Shown in pieces: positions 20,161 to 32,900 of a DNA stretch of 64,000 nucleotides (the stretch's first letter is position 1; the number at the start of each line of letters is the position of its first letter). The DNA is from Warburgia ugandensis. Lineage: Eukaryota > Streptophyta > Magnoliopsida > Canellales > Canellaceae. The notes beneath the pieces were generated by a model. That model did no database searches. It was not told the DNA's origin and was given only the letters and a program-made list of their open reading frames with translations. The stretch is from positions 29,461,437-29,525,436 of the forward strand of contig CP141138.1 of the NCBI GenBank assembly GCA_035236585.1, given 5' to 3'. A program made the position numbers and the translations under genes.

Positions 20161-23100
20161 TGTAACATCCCCAGAAAAAGAAAAAAATAGAAAAACATTA
20201 TTAAAGGAGGGGGCCAAATTGATATTAGCACCCCCTCCCACTTGATTGAATGAACAGACCAACCAAGGGGAGGGAAAGAGAGAGGAGAAGAAGGAAAAAG
20301 AAAGAGAAGAGAAGAGAAGAGAAGGAAGGAGAGAAGAGGGTGGAAGCTAGGATTTGCACGCCGAAAAACCCACCCACACCAATTTCAGAGAAGAAAAAAA
20401 GGGGTTTCGAGTTCATCAAATTTCCAAGTCATCACCAAAGAAGATGATGGCTCAAATCATCGGTCCAAGTAGGTCATTTGGTTCAGCACGGTGAGATGAA
20501 CAAAGCCCCTAAGATGGTTGGGGATTTTGAGATGATCTAAACCGTTGATTGGAGCAAAAATAGTGTGTGTGACAAGATTTAAAGGTTCTAAGCGAAACAA
20601 TTAGCAATCCAGCAAATCCAATAGTGGAAAACACATGGAAACACTCTCAGAAGGTAAGATCTACAAAACCCAACCCTTGATTTCTAATTTTTGGCTACAT
20701 TCGTATAGTTTTATGCTAGATCTAAGTTTAAAGATGATCAAGGCATCCATTTTTTTTATCTAAACCTAAGATAGGTAAGTAAGCACTTGATAAAGCTTGA
20801 AATAAACTGAGATCATTGCTCTAAGTTAGAAGCCAATAGAACAATCTCAGCCATCCGATCGGGTACTGTTCACACAGTAATTTTACGATGTCTGAATTGT
20901 GATTAGACACCACAGATGATACCTAGAGTATTGAATTGTTAGTACTGAGAAATCTAAACCGTCCAATGGGACAGTAGAGTAATAAGGACCTAACACTTCT
21001 GATTAGTGATCAAACACTACCATAGTGTACCCTAACCTTTAATAAGTTAAGATACTTGAAAAAATTCAAGATGAGACCATTAAAAAATGAAAACAACCTA
21101 TAGTTACTTAAGATGAATGGTGGATAACCAATCCAGGGCCAATGGCGTGGATTGGAAATCCAGTAACTAGTTGTCATTCAATTAGCTATCAACTAATAGC
21201 TAATAAAACGCCCTAAGTGTAGAAATAAGCACTGTCACTTTACCTTGTGATGACTAGTGCCAAGGATTAACTTAAAGGGAGCTTTTATATTGGAAAAGCT
21301 AAGAGAGGTCCTGGAACTATATAACTGAATATGTGTGTGTATTGTTGCACAGGTGTGACTAATTGGGAGCGTGTATGCATACTAAATAGATTATTTGTCC
21401 CAGAGAACCTAAAAATCTCCATTGACCTAGGTGGAATTAAGATTGTTAAGATTTTTGTTATCTATATATGTATTTATGTATGAATCTCAATTACTGAAAC
21501 AAGTATTTTCAGTTATGCGAAAAATAAGATGAATGTGCATGTTAAAATTGAATCATGTTTAAACTACTCATGTCAAAGCACATATTTTATATTATGATGC
21601 TTTAGTTTATTGTTTATTCATGACTTGTTATTTGAAATTCTTGAGTAATGTGTTTCATGCGCTATTATGATTTATTGAAATGCGTTTAATACTTCATGTT
21701 TGACATCGTGACATTTGATTACATGATTATCCATGTTTTGATATGTGATGGATTACACCTTATCATGGACCTTGATTGAGACCATTGAGTGAAGCGGGGT
21801 AATCTGGGTCTTGTACCAATTTGAGGGTGGGCCAGTAGTTTTTGGCTAACTGGCTTCCATGGAGAAATAGACTGATGTAGGCTACACATGAGGGACCCAA
21901 GGTCAGATTGTATTAGGTGAAGAGGGGTAAGCCAGGTCATGTACCGATTTGAGGGCAGACCGGTAGTTTTGGTTAACAGGCTTTCGTCGAGAAATAGACT
22001 GATGCGAGTTGCGCGTGAGGGACCCAGGGTCGGATTGTATATAGTGAAACGAGGTAAGCCAGGTCTTGTACCGATTTGAGGGCAAGCTGGTAGTTTTTGT
22101 TGATAGGCTTCTGTTGGGAAATAGACTGATGTGGGCTACATGCGAGAAACCCAGGGTCAGATTGTATGAAGTAGGGTAAGCCGGGTCTTGTACTGATTTG
22201 AGGGTGGGCCAGTAGTTTTGGCTAACAGGCTTCTATATAGAAATAGACTGATGCAGGCTGCACATGAGGGACCCAGGGTTGGAATGAGTACTCATTACCA
22301 TCGCCATGAGTGTAGTCGAGGCACTCATAGGGTTTGATTGTGCATGGCATTCCTAGATCATGACATGCATTATGTTGTTCTGTGGACACAGACTTTTGTT
22401 ATTTTGTTGGATGCATATCTATGCATTTTCATGCCTTGTATGCCATGATACTAGGGTTGATATCGATTTGTTTAGATAATGATTTCTTATATTATGCATT
22501 ATGGATGTCTGAAGTTTTGCATGATGCAATATGAACCATTGATCTATATGGTAAATTATGAATTGTTTATATATAATTGCATCTTATTCCACTTACACAA
22601 GTGATTGCTTGCTAAGGCATTGCTTTGGTTTGCAATGCCTAAGATACAGAGAATAGTAGCAGGTCTCTTGTGTTGATATTATTTCAGAACAGATGACTCC
22701 TAAGGAATAGGAGCTATTTACTGACAGGGTGTACCAACAGGAACTTTAGAAAAGGACGGGTCTCTTATACAGAGAATTAGTTTTAAAATTTAAGTTGTGG
22801 TATCCGATGAGAAAGAGACTGCATTGTATGTAATAATGGGAAATTAGAAGACTTATGTGACTGGGCTATGCTATGGAGGTTCTGGGTGTGTTTTATTGAT
22901 ATAAATTATTTTTATTTTGTTAAATGTATGAAAAGGAGACAGTCTTCATTTATGTTTCAAAATGTCAATGAATGTTTATCAAGTACTTTGCAATGACATG
23001 CGTTAAATTTCATATATCAAAAAAATAGAGAAAACTCTGCCAGATTTTAGGTAGAAATGAGAGCTCATTTCATCAAGAATCCCTATTTTTTAGAAAGAAA

Positions 23101-23253
23101 AATGACACTCGGGTTTGATCTCAAAGTGAATTTAAAACAAAAGATTCTTCCACTGATGTTTACTCTTTAAAAAAATAATTTTATTAGAGAGCGAGCTCGC
23201 TAAGTCAATGTCTTTTAAATTTAATAAGTGTTATAAAAACCCGGGTTGTCACA
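20161..23253 (+). mobile_element. Solo LTR, 3,093 bp, chromovirus type
   Basis: Begins TGTAACATCCCC and ends CCCGGGTTGTCACA. GACCT (20,156-20,160) and GACCC (23,254-23,258) form a 5-bp duplication with one mismatch. Host sequence reads across it: a GGATCGACC end rejoins CGTATTTGCATAAGC, as in the uninterrupted LTRs. No protein frames belong to it. A tandem array lies at 21,775-22,280. Long LTRs with such ends are typical of Tekay/Del elements. Confidence 0.87.
21775..22280 (+). repeat. Four tandem units of about 120-130 bp in the solo LTR
   Basis: Unit starts at about 21,775, 21,905, 22,033 and 22,160. Each has a GTAAGCC(A/G)GGTC-like stretch, a GATTTGAGGG stretch, AGAAATAGACTGATG and a GGGACCCAGGGT-like end. 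Repeats of this kind often lie in the U3 part of large LTRs and may be enhancer units. Confidence 0.88.
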
Positions 23254-23311
23254 GACCCGTATTTGCATAAGCTACACTACAATAGCCCATGCACTTGTGA
23301 AAAACTCAACA

Positions 23312-23413
23312 AGTTTTTGAAAAATAATTTAGAAGGAATAATAATAATATAGATACATAGAAACACCCATCTTCAATCTAGAATGTTTCAACAAAATCTT
23401 CTCACATGGATTA
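23312..23413 (+). repeat. About 100-bp direct repeat, right copy
   Basis: Partner of 18,118-18,219. It begins immediately after the terminal CA of the forward LTR. Confidence 0.9.
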
Positions 23414-26400
23414 AAATAGGGAAAAGCGCATGGCACTACATAAATTACTATACAATAATAGTCTTCCATTATTGATGTAGAATACTTATAAGGTATTAAG
23501 TATCAACATTAAACTTACAAAACGAGCTACTAAATACAGTCTATTACCAAATTGAACTTCTCAAATAAGCAAATGCTTCTTTGCCTACGTACATCAAAAT
23601 GTTGCTAAAGCCTCTTAACCACTAAGGCACCTCCTCTCTAGCCTTGTACCTCTTTGATGGTTCACCATGAATGTTTGTAGGGGGTGACCATATGATGCTA
23701 ACCTTGATTTCAAAATAGTCAATAGTAAGGAATGCTCAAGCAGATAAGTAAATCAATAATACAATAGTATTCTTTAAACACTTTATAAATGATGCAATAA
23801 TCAATCATTTTGTCAAGCTCAAATTTACTTAGGGTAGGTATAACTATAGATATGATTCAAATTAAATGACAACTTCAAGTCTAGTGTAATTGATATGATG
23901 TTTGGAAACATCCAAGAAACTATTCAAGATATAAGTTCTCATGAAAATCCTATATCGATAAACCCTTGATGATGAAAAACAAGATAAGAGATGCTTAAAT
24001 AAGGAAAATTAATCCAGGTTTTTAAAATCATGCTTGGGAAATTATGCAAATCCCACCCACGAGTATGAGGCAACCCTTTTGGTCTTGTCACAAGGACACT
24101 GGCACACCCGTCTTGCTAGTAGAGACCTCCCTACATATTGCCAACACTCCAAGACATCAACCACACATCACACAATGTTCAACACTTCTAGACTGGGTCC
24201 AACACTCTGGATCATCATTAGGCCTTACAGCTACTTTGTGAGCACGTCTCAGGGTCTACCTACTCTAGCCATTGTCAAGTCATTTTTTCCTAAAATCAAA
24301 TTAAAACCTCTCAGGGCTTACAGCTACTCAATGAGTGCTTGCCCTAAAACTTTCGAACAAAATAACAAATCACTCTCCAAAATCAAGTACAACTTGATTC
24401 ACAGAAAGGTTCAAGTTTTGATACTGTCCCATATAAAGATGAGAAATGTTGAGTGATTTTGCAATGCCAGGCACTAATATAAGAGTATTTATTTATGCAT
24501 TATCATAGTTTCATAAACAAAGCCTTACTAATAGCAAACCGTTTTCCACATCCCACAAGTCCATCCTGCTTATGTCATAAAAAGCTAAAATAATATGGAT
24601 GAATCCTAAACATCAACATCCACTTACACATGCACAAGCATAAATGGAAACTATTAGGATTTATGCATGGAACCACAACAATTCAAGTAACTATAAGATG
24701 AATTATAAAGCACTTACTAGTAAATTTATATGCATGCTTTGAGGCATCTTGTTCATGCAAATTTCTAGAAGCATGTTGGAGATTATTCTTACCAAAGTGC
24801 TCAATCTTATACTACAAGTATGTATCAATTAGTTTTAGAGTTTAAGGTAGCTTAATGAATGCTCCTAGTCAATTCTAGGTTAAGTGTAACATGCCTTTTA
24901 CTCTAAGTTTGCATTCTCTTTGGTGTAGTTTTTCCTTGCTTGTTTCCTTTAACTAGTAAGACATTTAGTCATGGGTTTGATGCCATAGATTCACTTTCCT
25001 CATTAAGTTACCTCTAGATCATTCTTCCTTAAGATTTGCATTGCTTAGATGTCTTTTTCATGGTCATCACATTCTTGTTTTTTCTCATGGCTTTGCACCT
25101 TTCAATAGGGGGCATGTTCTAGGCGTCAAATTCATGCTTTAAATGCAGGATTTTGTGTTCCACCACTTCGATGACCTTAGTAAGAGCTTGTCCATTGGAG
25201 AATTTCTCATTATGTTCTTACTTTGTGTCCAAAACAAACTTGTATTCAAGTCAACATATCCAAGGATATACATGCATCACTTGTTACTTAGTTTTCACAC
25301 TTGAAGGTGTGTTGAATTTCTGCAGAAACAAGTATGGGTTCTTGTCAGCTTTTGCTCCCTCTAATCCTTTAAGAACTTAGATACCATTTGTCCTCAAGCA
25401 CATACACCCACCCACCTTTAAGCTCTCAATCATTCAACCCACAAAATACAAGGGAAATTCATCCATTTCATGTCATCTTTTAACATCAATTTCCTATAGA
25501 TTTCTGCAAAAAATTGTGTTAGATTAGGAAACACCTCCACATTCATTTTCAATCCAATGGAAACATGTTAGAATCATTTCCCTTAAACCTTTATAAGTTT
25601 ACTAAGGTCAAACTAGACTCAACATTTCATGGAACTGGACATTCCATTCCTTTCCAAATACGCCAAGAAATGACGTCCATTCCCATGGCCTATGCATTCA
25701 AGTGGTTCATCTAAAGCCCCTCCAATTTATCATCACCTAACTCCCATTCACGTATAGTGATTCTCACAACTCAAAGACCCATTTCCCTGCAAGATTTCAA
25801 GGTAAAAGTCTTGGCCTACAGAACTTAAAAAGCTGAGTTTCTCCAAGTGTTAAGGAACTTGGTTATCCAATGTAAGCATAGAAACACACACTTAATTTAA
25901 TGGTGTAAAACGTTCAAGAATAAATCCATGATATATAATTAGAAGTGACCTAAATGGGATTCCATTTAAAAACCAAGCTTTTCATGTAAAGCATGAAAGT
26001 TAAGATTCATCGATAGAAATTGAGATTCACAATAGAACTAAAATCAAAACTCCTAGAGCATAACATCATGTTAACTACCTTAATAGTCTTAATCATGCAA
26101 CAAAAAACATATAACAAGTAATTAGAGATAACCCATGCTAATTTTCAAGTGAAATCTAAGCACAAGAATCTAAAATTCACCAATATAGGCTATAACAAAA
26201 TTTTTTATAGCAATTCTAATGTGCTTACAATTTCTAAGCTAAGCTAGATCGTATTAGTCCAAATTCCTACTTAAAACCCCTACCACTTTGATGATTAATC
26301 ACTTCCCTTGATTTCTTCTTTGATTTTGGCTATTCTTAGTCCAAAATGAGTTGGGATTTGGAGGTGAAATCCATGCTTCCTATAGGTTGTGCAGTCTATT

Positions 26401-27291
26401 AGCAAGAGCTGCAATCTCCCTCTAAGTTCTAGCCCTGAATCCTTTAAATTTCACCTCTCTTATTTCACCCAAAATTTGTCTTCAACCTATCTCCACTTGT
26501 TCTAACCCTTGTGAACCCAAAACAATCCCATTTTTAAGGGAAAACCTTCAGGTTTTCCACACCTACTTTGCTCCATTTTCTGCAGTCCATTGTCACACCA
26601 CCAGCTCCTTTTTCCTTGTCAAAACCCTTCTTCTCCTCTTTCCTTGTTACTGAATTCTCCTATATCACATTACCATCAATCAAGAGTTTTCAATGTCAAG
26701 GATTTTGGGGTTTTTATCTCCAAATTACCTTCCTCTTCCATGGCTGCAAATCCCCATCGTCCTCAAGATTTCCACTTCTCCACATAGTCCTCCATTCAGT
26801 CAACCTAAGTTCATACTTAGGGAGGAAAGTGGAAGGAGCTAAACAATTATTTTAATAACATTATTCCAACTTAGGGAATATGGGAATGCAAGCATGCCCA
26901 ACCAGCCCTTCCCAGCTTAAGTTCCACATGAGTTGGGGCTGGTTGCATGTGTGTAACCTAGACCAAGTGCTTTCCCTCTTATATCTTTCATGCTTAAGGC
27001 TTTTGTCATTTACCTCTACACTTTGTTTATCTATGGTTTGTTATTAAGCACTTGTAACTCCTTAGTATTTTGTTCTATATTAAATTTTGGAAGTAATTCC
27101 TTCTCTCATTTATAAGATTAGTGTCTTTCTAATTACATTTTGCTAGAAGTTATAATGAATCAACACATTGAACCCTTACTAGGTGTAAGGTCGAAAAAGC
27201 AAAGAAAAATGAAAAGTATATACATATATATCCCATTTTTGTGTAACTTTCATGCATATTATAAGGAAATTACATAGTCATTGGTATTACA

Positions 27292-27296
27292 CTTAC
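27292..27296 (+). repeat. CTTAC target duplication, right copy
   Basis: Exact match to 18,067-18,071, directly after the TTACA terminus. Confidence 0.8.
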
Positions 27297-29240
27297 TTGC
27301 AATAGTTTCCATCTTCTAGAAAGTATACTCACACACATTTCCTGGGCCCTTTTGCTCAATGCATTTGTCACTACATTGGTCTTTCCTGGATGATACTAAA
27401 TGGAGAAATCATAATCATTCCAATACTCCATATCCTTTGTCTCAACCTCAAGTTCTGCTATGAGAAAATATACTTAAGGGTCTTGTAATTATTGGATACC
27501 TCAAATTTCTCTCCATACTAGTAATTTCTCCAAATCTTTAAGGAAAGCACCATTGCTACTAAGTCCAACTCATGGGTAGGGTAATCAATCTCATGCCTTT
27601 TCAACTATCATTATGCATAGGCAATTACCTTTTCATACTACATCAATACTCATCCTAAACCTTTACCTGAGGCATCACTATACACCACGAAGTCTCCATT
27701 GCTTATTGGTAAGGTAAGGACTAGTGCAATGGTTAGCTTCCTCTTAGATTTCTTGAAGCTTTCTTCACACATATCATCCCAAAAAAATCATACATCCTTT
27801 CTTGTCAACCTTGGTCAATGGTAAGGCAATGCCTAAGAATGCTTCAATGAATCCATGATATTATCTTGCAAGACTAGGAAATTCTATATCTTAGTAACTT
27901 TCATGGGTGTTTTCCTCTTCTCCACTATCTTTACCTTAACAAGATCCACTTAAATGCTATCTTTTGAAACAACATGGCCTAGGAAATTGACTTCCTCAAG
28001 ATAGAAATCACACTTGATAAATTTGGTGTAGAACTGATTTTATAAGTGTACCCAACACCACACATAAGTGTTCTTGATGCTCCTTTGGACTTTCTAAGTG
28101 AAGTAGGATGTTATCTACAAATATAATGTCAAACTTATCAAGGTATGGTTTGAATATCCTGTTTATGAGATCCATAAATGTGGTTGTGACATTAGTCAAC
28201 CCAAATAAAGTCAGCCTTAATTCATGGTGTCCATATCTAGTTATGAATCCCATTTTTAAGAAATCTTCTTCTCTGATCCTCAACTGATGATACTTAGAAC
28301 TCAAGTTGATCTTGGAAAACACTCTAGCTGCCTCAAGTTGATTGAATAGGTCATCTATCTAGGTAAGATGATACATGTTCTTTATTGCGACTCCATTAAG
28401 CATCTAGTAATCAATGCAAAGTCTCATTGCCCATCTTTTTTCTTAATAAAAAGGGTCAGTGCTTCCCATAGAGAAACATTAGACTTGATGAACCCTTTGC
28501 CTAAAAGTTCGTAAAAGTAACTCTTCCAATTCTACTATAGTCATTCTGAACTATGCCTTGAAGATAAGAGTTGTGCCAGGTATTAGCTCAATGGTGAAGT
28601 CTATCTCCCTTTTAGGTGGTAACTGGTAAATCCTTAGGGAAAAAAAATAAAATTCCCAAACCACTGCCACATCCTCAAGCTTGGGTCTCTCAACCACTAC
28701 TACAAACTTTAGCCAAAAGGACCCAGCATCCCTCAGCAATGTGTCTAGCCATTTTCATATAAAAAATAACACATGTTCTTGTGAAGTCCTATCTTCCTTG
28801 GAAAGAAATTGTTATCTCTCTAGGTATATCAATAGTAAGCAATTCTTATAGTAGTCTACCATTGCCCAATTTAATGTAAACCAATGCATCCCTATGATGA
28901 CATCAAAGTCTATCATGTTCAGGAGAATTAGATTGGTATCCATTCGTTTTCCATCAACTATAATTGGTACATCCTAAAGGTATTCCCTAGCACATATGGA
29001 CTCATCCAAAGAAGTCATCACCTTAGATAGAATCTTATATTCTGGATTTGACTATTCATACATATTTCAAAATCACAGGATATGAAGCAATGTGTAGGAC
29101 TCGTATCAAATAGAACTTTTACAAGTCTATCATGGATAAGAAGTGCACTTTCACCACATCATTTGATGGTTGTATTTTCTCAAATGTAATATCAAACACT
29201 CATCCTTAGCTCATGGGGATTAGGTCTTTCTGCACTACTC
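27297..29240 (-). pseudogene. Ty3/gypsy pol: protease, RT and RNase H (chromovirus-like)
   Basis: Decayed pol on minus, read right to left. Protease at about 28,860-29,130: VKVLFDTS at 29,099-29,120 with DTG changed to DTS, then MIDFDVIIGMHW at about 28,880-28,920. The linker before RT (KLEDVAVV..., LPPKREIDF) is at 28,560-28,720. RT at 28,000-28,500 has CIDY, DDLFNQL, FSKINLSSKYHQL and a catalytic box FVDNI (28,110-28,118), so YVDD has lost one Asp. The RNase H end or connection, YHPGKTNVVTNALS, is at about 27,350-27,400. Many stops and shifts. The integrase continues beyond the inserted LTR at 18,066. No gag or zinc knuckle is recognisable to the right. Confidence 0.85.
28008..28322 (-). 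pseudogene. Reverse transcriptase fragment of the gypsy pol
   Basis: 104-codon open piece. It starts in FSKINLSSKYHQLRI, then TRYGHHEL and FGLTN, and holds the degenerate catalytic FVDN box at 28,110-28,118 where the family has a double Asp. This loss alone should abolish polymerase activity. Confidence 0.88.
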
Positions 29241-31366
29241 CTTTCGGTTTGTAACTAAGCAATATGATAATTCTATTATAATTATAAAAAATTGGTTATT
29301 TTTTATTTTCTCTAATACCTTTAATCAATTTAAGTAAGACTAATTGATTGATATGCATGATAACATCAAGTAAGAAACCATAAGCTGGTTCATTTGACTA
29401 GCTTGGAAGAATAGGTAATATTTCAAGGTCATGAATGGAGAAGTTGGTAAGTGAGAAATTGAATGATGTAAAAGGTGTGAGTCACTATATGACAATGGAG
29501 TGGAGAAATGGAAAATCTAATTTCCTACCTAGGTGTAGGTTGTTGGAAGGGCCTAATGATAATTAGGGTATGTCTAATTGGAAGACCTAGGTGATAAAGG
29601 TATATTAAATAGACATACAATATATGACATATCGTGAATAACATATATTAAGATAGCATACAATGGCTATGATGCATCCAATTAGAGTCATTTACAATGA
29701 TATATATATATATATATATATATTTACTAAAGGTAACATATAGTATAATGTTTATGCTAGAAATGATGACTAAGTGATGATGCTAACTTATGTCATGAAT
29801 GTGAAGAAGAAGTATGGGATAGAGTGTAGTATGGAGGCTTAAGCAACCTACATCTAGATAAGAACAATAGAAGCTATTCTTAACTTATATGATGATGGGT
29901 ATCTAAATTAGCTAAGAATAATGGAGGCCTTACTTATGACTTATGAAATGATGTGATTAAGTCTAGATAAGACTAATGGAGTGCTACTCTTATGGAATTT
30001 TGTGATAATGGGGAATAAAGGCCTAGGTTAGTGTAATGGAGGCTTTCACATGGCTCAAAACCATGAAGGAGTCTTGCTCTGGTTAGCTAACCCAAGCAAG
30101 GGGTCGCCAACATGTTCTGGACCATGGACATGCAAGGGGGTAGCTGTCCATGATCCATCATCCATCCTAGAGGGTTAAGTTCCTTTAGAAAGAAACCTAA
30201 GGAAGAGAGGAAAATCAAGGGAGAAGAGAGGAAGACCAGAGAAAAGGAGATGAACTAGGGGAGAGGAAGGAAGGAGGTGAAAAACATGTACTCTAAGGTG
30301 AAGTTATGACTCACTTTGAAGTTGGAATCTGTAAGGGTTAAAGCTCAAGACACTTCATCAACCACCACTAATTTGTAGCTTCTAAACCACGTGGGGGGAA
30401 CAATGGAAATATTCTAACATGTATCATGCTATCTTCCAATATAAAAAACCACAAACTGAGCATGATTTTTGAATGAGATGTAAGAAGCTTATTCATGTGA
30501 TTTTTAGGTGAATCTATGACTTCATTGTTTCACTAGTATGCTTGATCTTTTCACCATTTTTTAGGTATGCTTTAGCCCTGCTAAACTTGACCTGTTGTTG
30601 TAAAATATTGAATTTTACTACAATAAATATGTAAAATTTCATGGTAATTTGAATGAATGGAAGTTGTTTATTTGGTAATATTTAGTGTAGGAGAGACTTA
30701 GATGTAGAGTTCAAAACACAACATAGTTGTTTTGATATTCTTTTGGGGAAATTTACAAAAATGAATACTTATTCGGATGGGATAAGCATGATCACAATCA
30801 AAGAAGATTTGGGGGCTAGGATGAGTTATCCTAAGGACATGAGAACCAATTAGAGTGAGGGTGTGGTAATGATCACATGATGAGAAATGAAGAGTCCAAG
30901 ATTAAGTCTATATAAAATTGGATGTGGGAAGCTAGGAAACCTAGAGAGAGTGGATGGAAGAAGTCTTACGTGAAGTGAGGAATGAAGCATGAGATAGAAT
31001 TGCTTAGCAACATGTAAGATCAATTATAGAGTTAGGTGATGGATTTCATTGGGATAGAGACTAGGATTGAATCAAAGAGGATAGATTTTGGGAGACATCT
31101 ATTTTTTGACAATATGATCCATATTTGGGAAAATTTTGGGAGATTTCATGTTTTAGATAAGCAAATGATAATGAACCTAGATGAGAGCTATGCTATGAGG
31201 TTGTATGGGTTGGCTCACCCACTTCCAAACACCAGAGGTATTAAATACCCAACACCTAAAGAGATCATCTCAATTGTGGTTGATGTGATTTTACATAGGG
31301 GTTGACTCATTACAATTCTTTGATTTATATTGATGACATATTACTAATCTCTTTGATTTACATTAA
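29241..31366. other. Uncharacterised AT-rich stretch
   Basis: About 2.1 kb between the gypsy protease and the copia-like LTR. It holds a (TA)n run at 29,700-29,722, loosely repeated AATGGAGGC-type phrases at 29,820-30,060 and a purine-rich patch at 30,190-30,290. An open frame at 31,036-31,305 (+, 89 codons) resembles nothing I know. It is probably degraded retrotransposon sequence. Confidence 0.4.
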
Positions 31367-31748
31367 TGTTAGGTGTTGTGTCATTGTGATGAGTCATGTT
31401 CTTTTATTCTTGTCATTGTAATGAGCCATGTACTTTTACTTTTGTCTTTAGCTTTATCCTTTTGTTTTACGTCAAATCAATGTAACTTATGTAAGAAGCT
31501 AAGAGTCCCCAACTCTATATAAAGAGGAGTCATGTAAGTTGAGAAGCATAGTGGGAGTAAAGTTTGAGCATAATGTAGGCATGGCTTGAGTCGTGTTCTT
31601 CCTCACTTCTAAGTATTCTCTTAGTACAATCCAGTTCTATAAGCATTTCTTCTCTTCGATATAAATTCTTGCTTTGGTGTGCTTCTTTACTTTCATATTT
31701 TAGACTTTTGTCTTTATTTCTCATGTGTTTAATTAGACGTTCCCCCTT
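31367..31748 (+). mobile_element. Copia-like 5' LTR (approximate limits)
   Basis: Starts TGTTAGGTGTTG at 31,367 and carries a TATA box (CTATATAAAG, about 31,515-31,524). It is followed at 31,751 by a primer-binding site. Short LTRs with this layout are typical of Ty1/copia. The 3' limit is approximate and no partner LTR was found, so the element is incomplete. Confidence 0.5.
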
Positions 31749-31750
31749 TT

Positions 31751-31763
31751 TGGTATCAAAGCC
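31751..31763 (+). other. Primer-binding site, tRNA-iMet type
   Basis: TGGTATCAAAGCC differs by one base from TGGTATCAGAGCC, complementary to the 3' end of initiator tRNA-Met and the standard copia primer site. Confidence 0.7.
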
Positions 31764-32900
31764 AAGTTCCTTTCTTATTTCTTTCTTTCATTTAATAATG
31801 TCTTTTTAATTCTAAAGTAAGTTATTCTATGCTAGATTTTATTTCCATTCATCTAATTACTTTCCATAATAGAGTATTGTTCCTATACCATCTTAATTAG
31901 TAAGCTCTATCCGTTACCTTAATCAATATTTGCCTCTTTGTGTGGATCTTGCATATAAAAAAATAGACTCATAATGGATAGCTGAACACAAGAATAGGTC
32001 ATAAAAGAATTATTTAGAATGGACAACAAAAATTTATGTTTATTTGGTAATATGTTCACATAAGAGGTCAAGGACACTATTTGTACCGAGGGAAGGTTGT
32101 GTTTTATCTCATCAACATACCTTGTTAAAGATGTTATCATTTCTATTATTTTCAAAAAGCTTAATAGTGAACATAGGAAGTCTTTAGTTGATAAGAATTA
32201 AATGAGAGATAAGAAATACTTATGATTCATGGAATTCTCTAGTCACTAGTTGCCTTCTTTTTCTTTTAAGTACTTAGAATCTATTTCTTAAAATAAGTTA
32301 GATTATTTATGTGAAGGAGATTATCTTCTTTAAAATAGTAAAATTCTTGTTACTTCTTTACCTTTTGTAAATCCTTATAAAGTCTTTGATAAATCATCTG
32401 GTTCTTTAGTCAAAAAATCCATAACATATTTGATAGGTTAAAAGCAATCAGTCCTAGTCAAGGAATATGTTTAAGCTTCCAAGTTTGATCAATTCCATAT
32501 TCTGTTCAATGAATCCAAAAACTTCATCGCTCTAGGAATTCCTCATAACTTACTTCCATCATGGAAATAGTAAGGATTTACACATCTTCATTTTGGTGCT
32601 TGCTCTTACTTTTCCTAGTAGAAAAAGTATTCCATGATTGGATTTCTTGATTCTTGTTTTAAAGAATATCAACATGCCTATATCAATACAATTCAAACAA
32701 CTCTAAATATTAGCAATGCTTTGATAACCTTTTTACAAACTTCAATATGTCAATTAGAGATCTTCATCTTTTTTATGCATTGAAAGTCAAAGTTCAAATC
32801 ACTAAAACACCCTAAGTCAATCAACATTTGCAGTAACTCTTCTCTACCAAATGATATATAGATTGCAAAATCATGCATTTGATTTTGTAGTCACAGATCA
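31764..32900 (+). pseudogene. Decayed copia-like gag region
   Basis: Follows the primer site. No frame is intact. A piece at about 32,470-32,600 reads FDQFHILFNE and then GIPHNLLPSW, which resembles the gag block where a loop precedes LLxSLPxSW. The right side is cut by the CACTA terminus at 32,927. Identification rests mainly on the primer site and position. Confidence 0.4.

Larger units (their letters stand above)
18220..23311 (+). mobile_element. Forward Athila-type LTR, split by a nested solo LTR
   Basis: Starts TGTTAAGTATTTAATTTTGG at 18,220 and ends CTCAACA at 23,311, matching the ends of the other Athila-type LTRs here. Own sequence is 18,220-20,160 and 23,259-23,311, about 2 kb. A TATA box, TTTATAAG, lies at 18,531-18,538, followed by a pyrimidine-rich tract (18,600-19,450). 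No internal region follows, so it is a solo LTR. It lies in opposite orientation to the LTR at 13,166-15,488. About 100-bp direct repeats, not a 5-bp duplication, bracket it exactly. Confidence 0.75.
18072..27291 (-). mobile_element. Reverse solo LTR (chromovirus type) with nested insertions
   Basis: In minus orientation it begins TGTAATACC at 27,291 and ends AAAACTAGGATGTGATA at 18,072, a mutated form of the AAAACCCGGGTTGTCACA end seen in the sister LTRs. CTTAC on both sides is a perfect 5-bp duplication. The host sequence rejoins across it: RNase H on the right, integrase on the left. It is split by the element at 18,220-23,311. Own sequence is 18,072-18,219 and 23,312-27,291, about 4 kb after allowing for a duplicated 102 bp. 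It has no coding content; the frames within it are chance. Naming as Tekay/Del-like rests on the LTR termini and great length. Confidence 0.75.

Noticed and set aside
23312-23413. Second integrase fragment
   Set aside because: At first it seemed part of the pol gene because its partner lies next to the integrase, but both copies fall inside the reverse solo LTR bounded by CTTAC.
24034-24456. 140-codon plus frame
   Set aside because: It lies antisense inside the reverse solo LTR and has no domain.
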